DNA from: an uncultured Anaerovibrio sp.
GTDB lineage: Bacteria; Bacillota; Negativicutes; Selenomonadales; Selenomonadaceae
DNA: 32,859 nucleotides
Direction: 5' to 3'
NCBI GenBank assembly: GCA_902785445.1
Contig: CACZYN010000001.1
Coordinates: 1 to 32,859 of the forward strand
Each line of letters begins with the position of its first letter. Positions within the stretch are counted from its first letter, which is position 1. Position numbers and translations under genes: made by a program. The notes beneath the pieces were generated by a model. The model did not search any database. It saw only the letters and a program-made list of their open reading frames with translations, and was not told the DNA's origin. Of the stretch, positions 15,581 to 22,377 are shown piece by piece.

Positions 15581-16579
15581 TTAATCCTTTCTTGGTGCTG
15601 TACCAAACATACGATTAAGAGGATTTTCCTTAAACAGATTACCCTGCTCAATGTAGCGGTATACCATTTTTTCCGATTTATGTCGGGTCTGACGCATGAT
15701 GGATAAAGCGTCCAGATCATGCTGGGCGGCACTGGTGGCAAAGCCTCGTCTGAGACTGTGCCCAGCGAAATCATCTGGATTCATACCCAGCATAGCCATA
15801 TATTTTTTTACTACCAGGGCAACGGCCTTGTCAGTAAGCTGAGTATCCCGGGGCTCTAAATTGCGTTTAAAGCCACGAAATAATGGTCCGCTGGTAATCC
15901 CTGCAGCATGAATCCAGTCCTTGACTGCAGTAACTGCGCAGATATGCGGATCTGGAGCGTAGGGAATGGCGATGTTGCTGCCGTGGCCTAATTGGTCTCC
16001 CTTGGATTGGGGAATAAAAATAACCATTCCCTGAGGAGAAAAGGTGATATCGTCCATATCGATGGCCACCAGCTCAGAGCGTCGAAATGCTCCCGCAAAT
16101 CCAAGAAAAAGCAACGCCTTGTCCCGTATAGATACCAAATCACCGGCATCAAATAAATCTGCCAGCAGTGAGACGGTTTCCATAAGAATAGGAGACTTGC
16201 CGTGCTGGAATGTACCCTTTTCCCGGCGGATGGCCCGCATGGCATTCATAACCATGCCGCTTTTTGCCGGGTTATCATCCTTGTAGCCTGCCGCGATATG
16301 ATTTTCCGATATGGCGGTTATTCTTCTGGCAACAGTATTAGCTTTGGCGTGATCCGCCAGATCATTAATATAATTTACGATGGTTTCGGAAGAACATGGC
16401 AGAGATGATACCTGATGTACTTCACACCAATAAGCGAAGTCCTTCCAGTCGGCTGCATAGGATTTCAGGGTGTTGTCTGACTTGGACTTGCTCATGCGTC
16501 GCTTACTTTTAGTTGATAGCTTCGCATTATTGCTTATATTGTCATTTTCGTATAGAAAAAAATCTTTTCTTTCCGTCAT
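15581..16579 (-). CDS. Tyrosine recombinase / integrase family protein
   Basis: A 332-residue site-specific recombinase. A SAM-like N-terminal core-binding domain (~33-125, NTLKSYAADWKDFAYWCEVH) precedes the catalytic domain. The catalytic set is complete: R166 (AFRRSEL), K193, H274 and R277 (HSLRR), H300 and Tyr nucleophile Y309 (MVYRYIEQG). The first ~32 residues are polar and Lys/Ser-rich. It is not a close XerC/XerD match; it resembles phage- or element-type integrases that also occur as lone chromosomal genes. No attachment-site direct repeat or other phage genes were seen nearby. AGGTGA precedes the ATG. It is divergent from murI and coupled to a small membrane protein. Confidence 0.9.
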   Translation of the reverse strand: MTERKDFFLYENDNISNNAKLSTKSKRRMSKSKSDNTLKSYAADWKDFAYWCEVHQVSSLPCSSETIVNYINDLADHAKANTVARRITAISENHIAAGYKDDNPAKSGMVMNAMRAIRREKGTFQHGKSPILMETVSLLADLFDAGDLVSIRDKALLFLGFAGAFRRSELVAIDMDDITFSPQGMVIFIPQSKGDQLGHGSNIAIPYAPDPHICAVTAVKDWIHAAGITSGPLFRGFKRNLEPRDTQLTDKAVALVVKKYMAMLGMNPDDFAGHSLRRGFATSAAQHDLDALSIMRQTRHKSEKMVYRYIEQGNLFKENPLNRMFGTAPRKD

Positions 16580-16660
16580 TTTTATTCACCTAATTTATAT
16601 TTTATACACAAAAACAAATCAAATCAATAGAGTGACATACCGTAAAGAAGTTAATTGGTG

Positions 16661-16666
16661 TATAAT
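16661..16666 (+). promoter_or_regulatory. Putative -10 element of murI
   Basis: GTGTATAATG contains a perfect TATAAT. Transcription would start near 16673, so the murI start should be the ATG at 16701 and not the ATG overlapping this element at 16665. The -35 is poor. Confidence 0.45.
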
Positions 16667-16700
16667 GTTAAAGAATATAACAAGAAAGGTCTTTGGTAGA

Positions 16701-17477
16701 ATGACAGCTGACAGTCCTATAGGCATAATGGATTCAGGTATGGGTGGCATAAGTGTTCTGCGGGAAATTACCGCCCTGCTGCCCCATGAGAATTGTATAT
16801 TTTATGGAGATTCAAAAAATGCTCCTTATGGGAGCCGCAGTACGGAAGAAATATATCATTTGACGGCCAATGTGGTGGATAATCTCTTGGAGCAGGGAGT
16901 AAAGGCCGTGGTGATTGCCTGCAATACTGCCAGCAGTGCCGCCGGAAAACGGCTGCGGGAAAAATATCCCCAGCTGCCCATTATAGCCATTGAGCCGGCT
17001 CTGAAACCGGCGGTGATTAATTGTCCGGGGGGACGGGTATTGGTATTGGCCACGGAAGCTACCCTGCGGGAGCGAAAATTTGCCAATCTGATGGAGGAAT
17101 GGAAGGACCGGGCGGAAATCATTAAAATGCCGTTGCCGGGCTTGCCGGAATTTGTGGAGCGGGGTGAGTTGGATTCCCCAGCCCTGCGGGAATTTTTGTT
17201 GGGACATTTTAAGAGTCTGGGAGAGAAAAAGCCTGACGGAGTGGTTTTGGGCTGTACCCATTATCCCTTTGTGCGTCGGGTAATCAGTGAGCTCTTTGAC
17301 AATAAAGTGAAGATATATGATGGGGCGGCGGGCACAGCACGTCAGCTGCGCCGTCGGCTCTATTCCCGTAATCTGCTTAATCCAACCACAGAAAAAGGGA
17401 CCATCACATGGCTAAATAGTAGTGATGATGCCCAGATGATTGAGCTGTCCAAGAAACTATATGAAATAGAAATATAA
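16701..17477 (+). CDS. murI: Glutamate racemase
   Basis: A 258-residue enzyme that converts L- to D-glutamate for peptidoglycan. The two catalytic cysteines are C74 in ACNTAS and C185 in GCTHYP. The opening IGIMDSGMGG carries the conserved Asp, and YGDSKNAPYG is the substrate loop. The ATG at 16701 was chosen because AAAGGT is 10 bases upstream and the TATAAT at 16661 rules out earlier starts. Longer in-frame extensions overlap the divergent recombinase gene. The gene is single, with no clear terminator directly after it. Confidence 0.95.
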   Translation: MTADSPIGIMDSGMGGISVLREITALLPHENCIFYGDSKNAPYGSRSTEEIYHLTANVVDNLLEQGVKAVVIACNTASSAAGKRLREKYPQLPIIAIEPALKPAVINCPGGRVLVLATEATLRERKFANLMEEWKDRAEIIKMPLPGLPEFVERGELDSPALREFLLGHFKSLGEKKPDGVVLGCTHYPFVRRVISELFDNKVKIYDGAAGTARQLRRRLYSRNLLNPTTEKGTITWLNSSDDAQMIELSKKLYEIEI

Positions 17478-17585
17478 TAGTATGTCTAATAAAATAATCG
17501 CCTATTCAATGTGTCCAAAAATTTGGGTACATATCAGTAACAAATCCAAGTAATAATTCTTCATAATAATCAACGTTCTATGCAC

Positions 17586-17614
17586 TTGAATTTACTGATA
17601 GTATGTTATATAAT
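17586..17614 (+). promoter_or_regulatory. Promoter of the EamA-like gene
   Basis: TTGAAT (17586-17591), a 17-base spacer and TATAAT (17609-17614) make one of the best promoters in the window. The start near 17621 gives a leader of about 145 bases before the ATG at 17766. Confidence 0.7.
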
Positions 17615-17642
17615 GACAGACAAATTTATATTTGAGCTTATT

Positions 17643-17729
17643 AATCTCCCCGGGGATTGTGTGAAGAAGCGTTATTATCCGTTCTGTAGGGTTGTTGCGG
17701 AAGCAACAGTGGAGTGGATAATAACGCTT
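17643..17729 (+). ncRNA. Structured 5' leader (candidate cis-regulatory RNA) of the EamA-like gene
   Basis: A small hairpin AATCTC-CCCG-GGGATT (17643-17658) is followed by a large one. Its outer stem is a perfect 14-base pair, AAGCGTTATTATCC (17667-17680) with GGATAATAACGCTT (17716-17729). Inside is an asymmetric internal loop, then a 6-base stem TGTTGC/GCAACA capped by a GGAA (GNRA-type) tetraloop at 17699-17702. The sequence after the stem, TATGTTTTAGG, is only weakly U-rich. The leader lies between a good promoter and the ribosome site. I do not match it to a known riboswitch, including ykkC/guanidine types. A regulatory role is inferred. Confidence 0.55.
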
Positions 17730-17765
17730 TATGTTTTAGGTGGTTTTAATGAAGGAGTTGGTTAA

Positions 17766-18191
17766 ATGAACGGGTTGGCTTTCTGGGGGCCCTTTGCCCT
17801 TACGGTTTTATCAAATGTTTTGTATCACAATATAGCAAAATGGACACCAGTTTCTCTTAGTCCAATGCTGGGGCTTGGTGTTACATACTTTGTAAGTTTT
17901 GTCCTTTGCGTGATAGGCTATTATTTTACTGGCGGTGGCATCAGAAACGATATTCAGGATTTGAACTGGGTAAGTGTTGCCTGGGGCGTGGTATTGGTAG
18001 GAATTGAAGTGGGATATTTACTTCTGTACAGGGCTGGATGGGAAATCAGTCTTGCGCCTCTTATGGTCAATGTTTCAGCTGCGTTAATTCTTATCGCACT
18101 GGGTGTTGGTCTTTATCATGAGAGTATTACGATAAAACAGGGAATAGGAATAATTTTCTGTTTTATTGGATTTTTCCTTGTGCGGATGTAA
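17766..18191 (+). CDS. Single-domain EamA-like (DMT superfamily) membrane protein
   Basis: A 141-residue, almost entirely hydrophobic protein with about five membrane segments: ~5-24, ~32-54, ~69-87, ~95-117 and ~123-140. It is half the length of typical EamA transporters (two domains, 10 spans) and should work as a dimer. The end (ESITIKQGIGIIFCFIGFFL) matches the closing helix pattern of EamA domains. AAGGAG (17752-17757) lies 8 bases before the ATG. The long structured leader suggests ligand- or condition-dependent expression. The substrate is unknown. A tail-to-tail gene follows on the minus strand. Confidence 0.8.
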   Translation: MNGLAFWGPFALTVLSNVLYHNIAKWTPVSLSPMLGLGVTYFVSFVLCVIGYYFTGGGIRNDIQDLNWVSVAWGVVLVGIEVGYLLLYRAGWEISLAPLMVNVSAALILIALGVGLYHESITIKQGIGIIFCFIGFFLVRM

Positions 18192-18211
18192 GCAGATAAT
18201 AAGCATACAAA

Positions 18212-18280
18212 AGGAAGCACCTAAAGGTACTAGCGGTGCTACTCTTATGTCGCCTCCGGCATACAGCCCGCCCATAAAAG
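18212..18280 (-). repeat. Dispersed GC-rich repeat, copy A
   Basis: Contains GTCGCCTCCGGCATACAGCC (18249 onward) and then CGCCCATAAAA. The same core, with a few changes, is at 22005-22037 (copy B) and more weakly at 22378-22410 (copy C). An AAGCACC.TAAAGGTACTAGCGGTGCT hairpin lies at its left edge. Probably a REP-like or MITE-like element. Confidence 0.6.
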
Positions 18281-18311
18281 AAAGGCCAGTCCCAAGACCA
18301 GCCATTCTTTC
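18272..18311 (-). terminator. Terminator of the TPR-nuclease gene
   Basis: On the minus strand GGCTGGTC-TTGG-GACTGGCC forms a stem with two G·U pairs, flanked by AGAAAG/CTTTCT and running into TTTTAT. It is fused to dispersed repeat copy A. Confidence 0.7.
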
Positions 18312-18333
18312 TGTTAAACTATAAAACCTATAT

Positions 18334-19878
18334 TTAGGTGATTTCCTTATAAGCTATCTGATATTCAAACAGGCGTATTCTGTCATCAGCCCGAACCTTC
18401 TTTATAAGTTTCTTTTTCGGAGAATTAAGGACTATGATGCCATATACCTTTTTACCTCTCTTTACTTTATTCTTCTCAAACCAGTCAACATATTGCTTAG
18501 TTTGCTCGTAGGCATCATCGTAGCCAGAGTCCTTTTTTAATTCAAGAATATAAAGGTTTTCGTCCTTGTCCTCACATAGAAGATCCAAACGCCACTTACC
18601 ATCAGCACACGGGTATTGGCGGCCGTAATAATCTCCTTTTTTGCGGTAGATATGAAGATTTAAGCCGAATACAGGCTGACCGCTTTCGAGGCGGGAAGTA
18701 AGTTCATCCTCCAAAACTTTTTCACTGGAAAATTGACTCTTTTTCTCAAAGAATTTTGTTTTAACTTCAATTTCTGCCTCTGCTTGTTCATCTGGCACAT
18801 CTACAATATCATCTTCATCGGAGACGGCGGGAGTTATCTTCTGATTATTCTTAGGCTTTTTCTCCAGTTGTTCTATTATATTTTTGGAAATCTTAAACTC
18901 ATTCTCGGCTATAAATTTACGGGCATCTTCATATAAACCAGCTCTGATATAGGAACGTACAAGATTGTGTGGAGCATAGGAAAGGTCACGTTTCTCGGCA
19001 ATACATTGCTTAAATATTTCTATGGCGTCATTATATTTCTTTTGTTTATATAAGCAATATCCCAGGTTGTTCAACGCGTTATCATACAATGGAGATAGTT
19101 CCAGACATTTTCTGTATGCTTTTTCTTCTTCTTTATAATCCTTTACTTTTCCATAAACCCATCCCAAGGCAAATTCAATATAATCTGTATAAAACAGTAT
19201 ATTTTTATCACGGATTTTTTCAAAACACTGTATAGAGTTGTAATACATTTTTTCATTAGCATACAAATAACCTAAAAGCTCAAAGGGTATAATATAACTC
19301 GGATGAATCTGTGAAAAGGTTAGCAGCAGAGCTATAGCATGACTGTTATCTTCGCAGCTGTAAAATTCATCCATCAAATTACATAATTCAGCATTTTCAT
19401 CATAATCGTATTTTTTGGAAAGCTTGGCCAAATCTGTCCAAAAGCCCTTATATGCATCCTTAAAATTTTCAAGAAACATCTGGCAGAAATCAAGTTCCTT
19501 TGGCTTTAAGCCACTGCCGTATCCTTCTATGCGTTCAAACAGTTCCTCTATACATGGAATGACCTTCTTATTATTACCTTTAAAAAAATAACAAATGGCC
19601 TTATTTAATTCATCTAATTCATGAAAGTGTATATCACATATTTTTAGATATAGTGATTTTGCATCGTTATCTATATCGGTCTGTTTTTTTTCATACTTAT
19701 AATAACCACCGCAATAAATTCGGCGCAAATCATAAGTAAACATTTCACTTAATTCTTTTTTATATTTGCCCTGATATTTAAGCAATTTCTCATAAGCTTG
19801 TTCAAAGGTATGTTCCACTGGAAATATTACTGAATCATAGATTTTTTCAATTTCAATCTGTTTTTCTTCCGGAGTCAT
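18334..19878 (-). CDS. TPR-repeat protein fused to a NucS/DUF91-like PD-(D/E)XK nuclease domain
   Basis: A 514-residue protein. GAGGTGA lies 7 bases before the ATG. Residues ~1-190 are helical and charged. Residues ~197-340 contain TPR-like repeats (ALNNLGYCLYKQKKYNDAIE is the clearest), which usually mediate protein contacts. A low-complexity acidic linker follows (~345-380). Residues ~385-510 match the C-terminal domain of NucS/DUF91: helix EKVLEDEL, then RLDLLCEDKDENLYILELKK with D432, E446 and K448, and a YEQTKQYVDWF helix with Q459. The nuclease residues are intact, so it may be active. Full NucS acts on mismatches or branched DNA, but its N-terminal DNA-binding domain is replaced here by TPRs. 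The biological role is unknown; defence is one possibility given the neighbours. Confidence 0.85.
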   Translation of the reverse strand: MTPEEKQIEIEKIYDSVIFPVEHTFEQAYEKLLKYQGKYKKELSEMFTYDLRRIYCGGYYKYEKKQTDIDNDAKSLYLKICDIHFHELDELNKAICYFFKGNNKKVIPCIEELFERIEGYGSGLKPKELDFCQMFLENFKDAYKGFWTDLAKLSKKYDYDENAELCNLMDEFYSCEDNSHAIALLLTFSQIHPSYIIPFELLGYLYANEKMYYNSIQCFEKIRDKNILFYTDYIEFALGWVYGKVKDYKEEEKAYRKCLELSPLYDNALNNLGYCLYKQKKYNDAIEIFKQCIAEKRDLSYAPHNLVRSYIRAGLYEDARKFIAENEFKISKNIIEQLEKKPKNNQKITPAVSDEDDIVDVPDEQAEAEIEVKTKFFEKKSQFSSEKVLEDELTSRLESGQPVFGLNLHIYRKKGDYYGRQYPCADGKWRLDLLCEDKDENLYILELKKDSGYDDAYEQTKQYVDWFEKNKVKRGKKVYGIIVLNSPKKKLIKKVRADDRIRLFEYQIAYKEIT

Positions 19879-20027
19879 AGGAATATCACCTCATAATGAA
19901 AGATTTTGCTGTCCAAATTCGACAAGATTTTATAAATATCCTTCTTTGCTCACGCTGGAAAAGGCCTGCCCCAAAACCTCACCTTGATATCATATATTTA
20001 AAGTAAATGGTGGAAACTGCTGTGCCG

Positions 20028-20036
20028 TGCTATAAT
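20028..20036 (+). promoter_or_regulatory. Putative extended -10 promoter of the D-x-H-H-D gene
   Basis: TGCTATAAT is an extended -10 (TGnTATAAT) 69 bases before the ATG at 20105. The same nine bases recur at 22062-22070 before the small Cys-rich gene. No clear -35. Confidence 0.45.
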
Positions 20037-20104
20037 TTTTTATGGATAAACCTTCTAAAAGTGTAGTGGCTTTCAACTCATAATAGGCAAAGGAGATTTT
20101 TGAA

Positions 20105-20746
20105 ATGAAAATTTTAATGATTGATGAAAATGCTTTGTTCTATGTCAGTTCCGCAGGTCTGGAGAAATTTCCTAAAATTGAAGGCAAAGAAAGCCTTAAT
20201 TCCCGCTATCTTATAAAGAGTTGGATTGATTTCTACAACAACTATAATGCCAGTTTTGATTTAAGGCTTATTCCAAATTTTGCCTCTCTCTATCATCTTG
20301 TTGGCCGTGTCCTGAAAACAACGGGGAAATTTATGAGAGTTAATTCCCAGGAAGAAATATTGAAAATTTTAAAGACGCAGTGCAAGGATAGTACATTAGG
20401 GATATTTAATGTAGATATGCACCACGACCAAGAAAATGGGGAACTGTATAACTCTTGGGCCAATCCTTCTGTTATAAAAAAGGAGCTGCCCAATGTTGCT
20501 TCCTATGAATATAATTGGTTTTTTACCTCTACTGCCAGTGATCTGGATGGATTTGTAAAAAAGAGTTCAGATTTCAAATCAAAATATAAGTGCAGTGCAG
20601 TTAATTTTGAGGATTTTTTCAGTGATACCTCATTGTATAAAAAGTTTGATTTAGTTGTATTCTCTGCCTCGGAACATTCTGTTCCTAGCAACTACTGGGA
20701 AGTATTTGCAAATATGTATAAAGTGTTCTGTATAGGCGAGATATAA
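20105..20746 (+). CDS. Uncharacterised protein with D-x-H-H-D motif, possibly arginase-fold
   Basis: A 213-residue soluble protein. AAAGGAG (20089-20095) lies 9 bases before the ATG. The most striking segment is GIFNVDMHHDQENGELYNSW (99-118): a beta strand followed by D-M-H-H-D, which resembles the metal-binding loops of arginase/deacetylase-fold enzymes and UPF0489-type proteins. Other features are an N-terminal KILMIDENALF strand and a late FDLVVFSASEHSVPSNYW segment whose Glu/His could add metal ligands. The family assignment is tentative, based only on this motif pattern. It lies between two genes for PD-(D/E)XK nucleases, 63 bases before the second one on the same strand, so they may share a transcript. 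Confidence 0.7.
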   Translation: MKILMIDENALFYVSSAGLEKFPKIEGKESLNSRYLIKSWIDFYNNYNASFDLRLIPNFASLYHLVGRVLKTTGKFMRVNSQEEILKILKTQCKDSTLGIFNVDMHHDQENGELYNSWANPSVIKKELPNVASYEYNWFFTSTASDLDGFVKKSSDFKSKYKCSAVNFEDFFSDTSLYKKFDLVVFSASEHSVPSNYWEVFANMYKVFCIGEI

Positions 20747-20809
20747 AAATAAAATATTGAGGTTATACAATTTTCCCCAGTTTATAGTTAATAATTATGA
20801 GGTGATATT

Positions 20810-21814
20810 ATGCTGTATAAATATAACGGTGGAAATCTTGAAATGCTGGAAAGTCATGATATAAGAGTAGTTGAAGGAAAAGAAAAAGATTTAGAAAATT
20901 TGCTGGCAAAAAACCTATCTGATTTATATGTTGAAAATGGACAGCTAATGCCTATTTTTCAGGAAAGAGCCATGCAGGAGGAACCGGATTTATGCGCATT
21001 GGACAGAGATGGCAATTTGTTAATTTTTGAGCTTAAACGCAGTACGGTAACAGGTGATGTTACTCTACAAATTATGCGCTATTGCCAGAACTATGGTCAA
21101 AAAAATTATAGTGATTTATGTTCCATGTATAATACTTTTTTGCATACTGAAACAGCTAATTTACAAGAAGCCCACGCTGAAGCATTTGGATTGGACAAGC
21201 CATTAAATGTTGAAGAATTTAACAGACACCAAAAATTAATACTTGTAGGCAGTTCGGCAGATTATGCATTGATGGAAAATGTTTCTTATTGGAAAAAACA
21301 GGGTATCGATATAGATTATATTCCATACAGGTTTTATGAAATTGCGGATGAGATATTTTTTGAGTTTTTTGCAAAGCCTTACGATTATCATATAAATCCA
21401 AGAGAAATCAAAGGAATTATATTTGATACCAATAGATCATATGATGAAAACGCCATATGGGATATGGTGTCCAAGCACAAAGTCAGTGCCTATGGCAGTG
21501 TAAAGAATTGCGTACAAGCCTTTAATAAAGGGGACTATGTGTTATATTATCATAAAGGTTACGGCGTAGTCGGTGTCGGAAAGATAAAATCGTCAAAACC
21601 AAAGGAAATACCTCAAAATGAAGAAATGTATATGGATGTAGAATTATTAACGCCTGAATTAAATGGCGAAATTAGACATTCAATATCTGCGTCAGAATTA
21701 AAACAGTTGCTAAATAAAGGATTTTATTTTGCAAAAACCACAAAAGTGCCATATTTGTCTGTAGAAGAATCTAAGAAAGTGGTAAAGGCTTTGGAGGAAA
21801 AATTCTCTACTTAA
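20810..21814 (+). CDS. PD-(D/E)XK (DUF91/NucS-like) nuclease with PUA/EVE-like C-terminal domain
   Basis: A 334-residue protein. GAGGTG lies 5 bases before the ATG. Residues ~15-120 form a nuclease core: E27 in EKDLENLL, D60 in EEPDLCALDRDG, E74-x-K76 in LLIFELKR, and Q87 in a QIMRYCQNY helix. Residues ~200-315 carry a second domain. Its segment GSVKNCVQAFNKGDYVLYYH followed by GYGVVGVGKI has the strand pattern of EVE/PUA-like domains, some of which recognise modified bases. Nuclease plus EVE-like reader is the layout of some modification-dependent restriction enzymes, so that role is inferred. The EVE assignment is moderate; the nuclease assignment is good. A strong terminator follows. Confidence 0.82.
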   Translation: MLYKYNGGNLEMLESHDIRVVEGKEKDLENLLAKNLSDLYVENGQLMPIFQERAMQEEPDLCALDRDGNLLIFELKRSTVTGDVTLQIMRYCQNYGQKNYSDLCSMYNTFLHTETANLQEAHAEAFGLDKPLNVEEFNRHQKLILVGSSADYALMENVSYWKKQGIDIDYIPYRFYEIADEIFFEFFAKPYDYHINPREIKGIIFDTNRSYDENAIWDMVSKHKVSAYGSVKNCVQAFNKGDYVLYYHKGYGVVGVGKIKSSKPKEIPQNEEMYMDVELLTPELNGEIRHSISASELKQLLNKGFYFAKTTKVPYLSVEESKKVVKALEEKFST

Positions 21815-21825
21815 AGATTGCACAA

Positions 21826-21862
21826 CAAGAGCCTGGTAGTTTGATAATACTACCAGGCTCTG
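21826..21862. terminator. Strong bidirectional-looking terminator after the nuclease gene
   Basis: AGAGCCTGGTAGT pairs perfectly with ACTACCAGGCTCT (13 base pairs) around an 8-base loop. A short T-run follows on the plus strand (GTTTCATTT) and a weaker one on the minus strand. Confidence 0.85.
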
Positions 21863-21864
21863 TT

Positions 21865-21980
21865 TCATTTCCCCATTATTTTCTTCAATGCCTCGATATC
21901 CTGCCTTATCTTCCTCGGTTCGTAGCGGAGGTTATTGGCCAGAGCTATAAGTCCTTCATACGAAATAATGGTACAGTCGC
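21865..21980 (-). pseudogene. Possible remnant of a minus-strand gene (3' end only)
   Basis: On the minus strand the frame ending near 21865 reads YEGLIALANNLRYEPRKIRQ and then DIEALKKIMGK with a stop, directly followed by the strong hairpin terminator. This looks like the genuine end of a helical protein. Upstream, the frame runs straight into the dispersed repeat (copy B), which gives an unnatural Arg-rich sequence, and no sensible start is found. It is read as the tail of a gene truncated by repeat insertion, or as chance. No family recognised. Confidence 0.3.
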
Positions 21981-22040
21981 CTCCCCTCCGGGGATTAGTG
22001 TTGCGTCGCCTCCGGCATGCATCCCAGCCCATAAAAATAC
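21976..22040 (-). repeat. Dispersed GC-rich repeat, copy B
   Basis: GTCGCCTCC occurs twice (21976 and 22005) around CCCTCCGGGGATTAGTG. The second is followed by GGCATGCATCCCAGCCCATA and AAAATA, closely matching copy A. It lies between a terminator and the promoter of the small Cys-rich gene. Confidence 0.6.
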
Positions 22041-22061
22041 ATGGTAAGAACTGCCTCATAA

Positions 22062-22070
22062 TGCTATAAT
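22062..22070 (+). promoter_or_regulatory. Putative extended -10 promoter of the small Cys-rich gene
   Basis: TGCTATAAT, identical to the element at 20028-20036, lies 63 bases before the ATG at 22133. Confidence 0.45.
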
Positions 22071-22132
22071 TTTGCCAAAGAAGTCGACACCAAGATAATG
22101 TGATATTGTATCGTGCAATGGAGGGCAACCTT

Positions 22133-22345
22133 ATGGCAAAAAGTGTACTCATCAAAGATACGACCCGCGAAGAGCGTGAGGAAATTGTCCGGAAGGCCCT
22201 GTCCTGCTCTGATGGCTGTGAAAATTGCACTGGATGTGCTCTGGGAGCTGGTGATCCTTTTGAAATGTACCGCCCGTACATAGAAGGAAAAAAAGAAATA
22301 CGTGACATCAATATGGAATACAATACCAGATATAATATCCACTGA
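22133..22345 (+). CDS. Small conserved Cys-rich protein (70 residues)
   Basis: A 70-residue protein starting MAKSVLIKDTTREEREEIVR. GGAGGG lies 7 bases before the ATG; an in-frame ATG at 22100 lacks a ribosome site. The middle holds a tight cluster CSDGCENCTGC, four cysteines that could bind zinc or an iron-sulfur cluster. A GDPFEMYRPYIEGKKEI and INMEYN tail follows. Small proteins of this style occur in other anaerobic Firmicutes as hypothetical proteins (from memory, not searched). It has its own promoter and a perfect terminator, so it is a stand-alone expressed gene. Function unknown. Confidence 0.8.
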   Translation: MAKSVLIKDTTREEREEIVRKALSCSDGCENCTGCALGAGDPFEMYRPYIEGKKEIRDINMEYNTRYNIH

Positions 22346-22351
22346 CGGCAC

Positions 22352-22377
22352 AAGGGCTCAAAAAAGAGCCCTTTTTT
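22352..22377 (+). terminator. Rho-independent terminator after the Cys-rich gene
   Basis: AAGGGCTC, loop AAAAAA, GAGCCCTT, followed by Ts. A perfect, compact terminator. Confidence 0.9.

Noticed and set aside
16470..16700. Longer N-terminus for murI
   Set aside because: It would overlap the divergent recombinase gene and the TATAAT element, and the extra sequence is unlike MurI.
17667..17729. Integron attC-like site
   Set aside because: The stem has no R-box (RYYYAAC/GTTRRRY) pairs in the right place, and no integron cassette context exists.
17643..17729. ykkC/guanidine riboswitch
   Set aside because: The conserved loop sequences of the guanidine classes that I know are absent, although the position before a DMT gene invited the idea.
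17580..17765. 61-codon plus-strand frame before the EamA-like gene
   Set aside because: It overlaps the promoter and the hairpin leader, has no ribosome site, and its second half is simply the stem-loop translated.
18084..18305. 73-codon minus-strand frame
   Set aside because: It is the translation of the terminator and repeat copy A running into the EamA gene antisense; no ribosome site.
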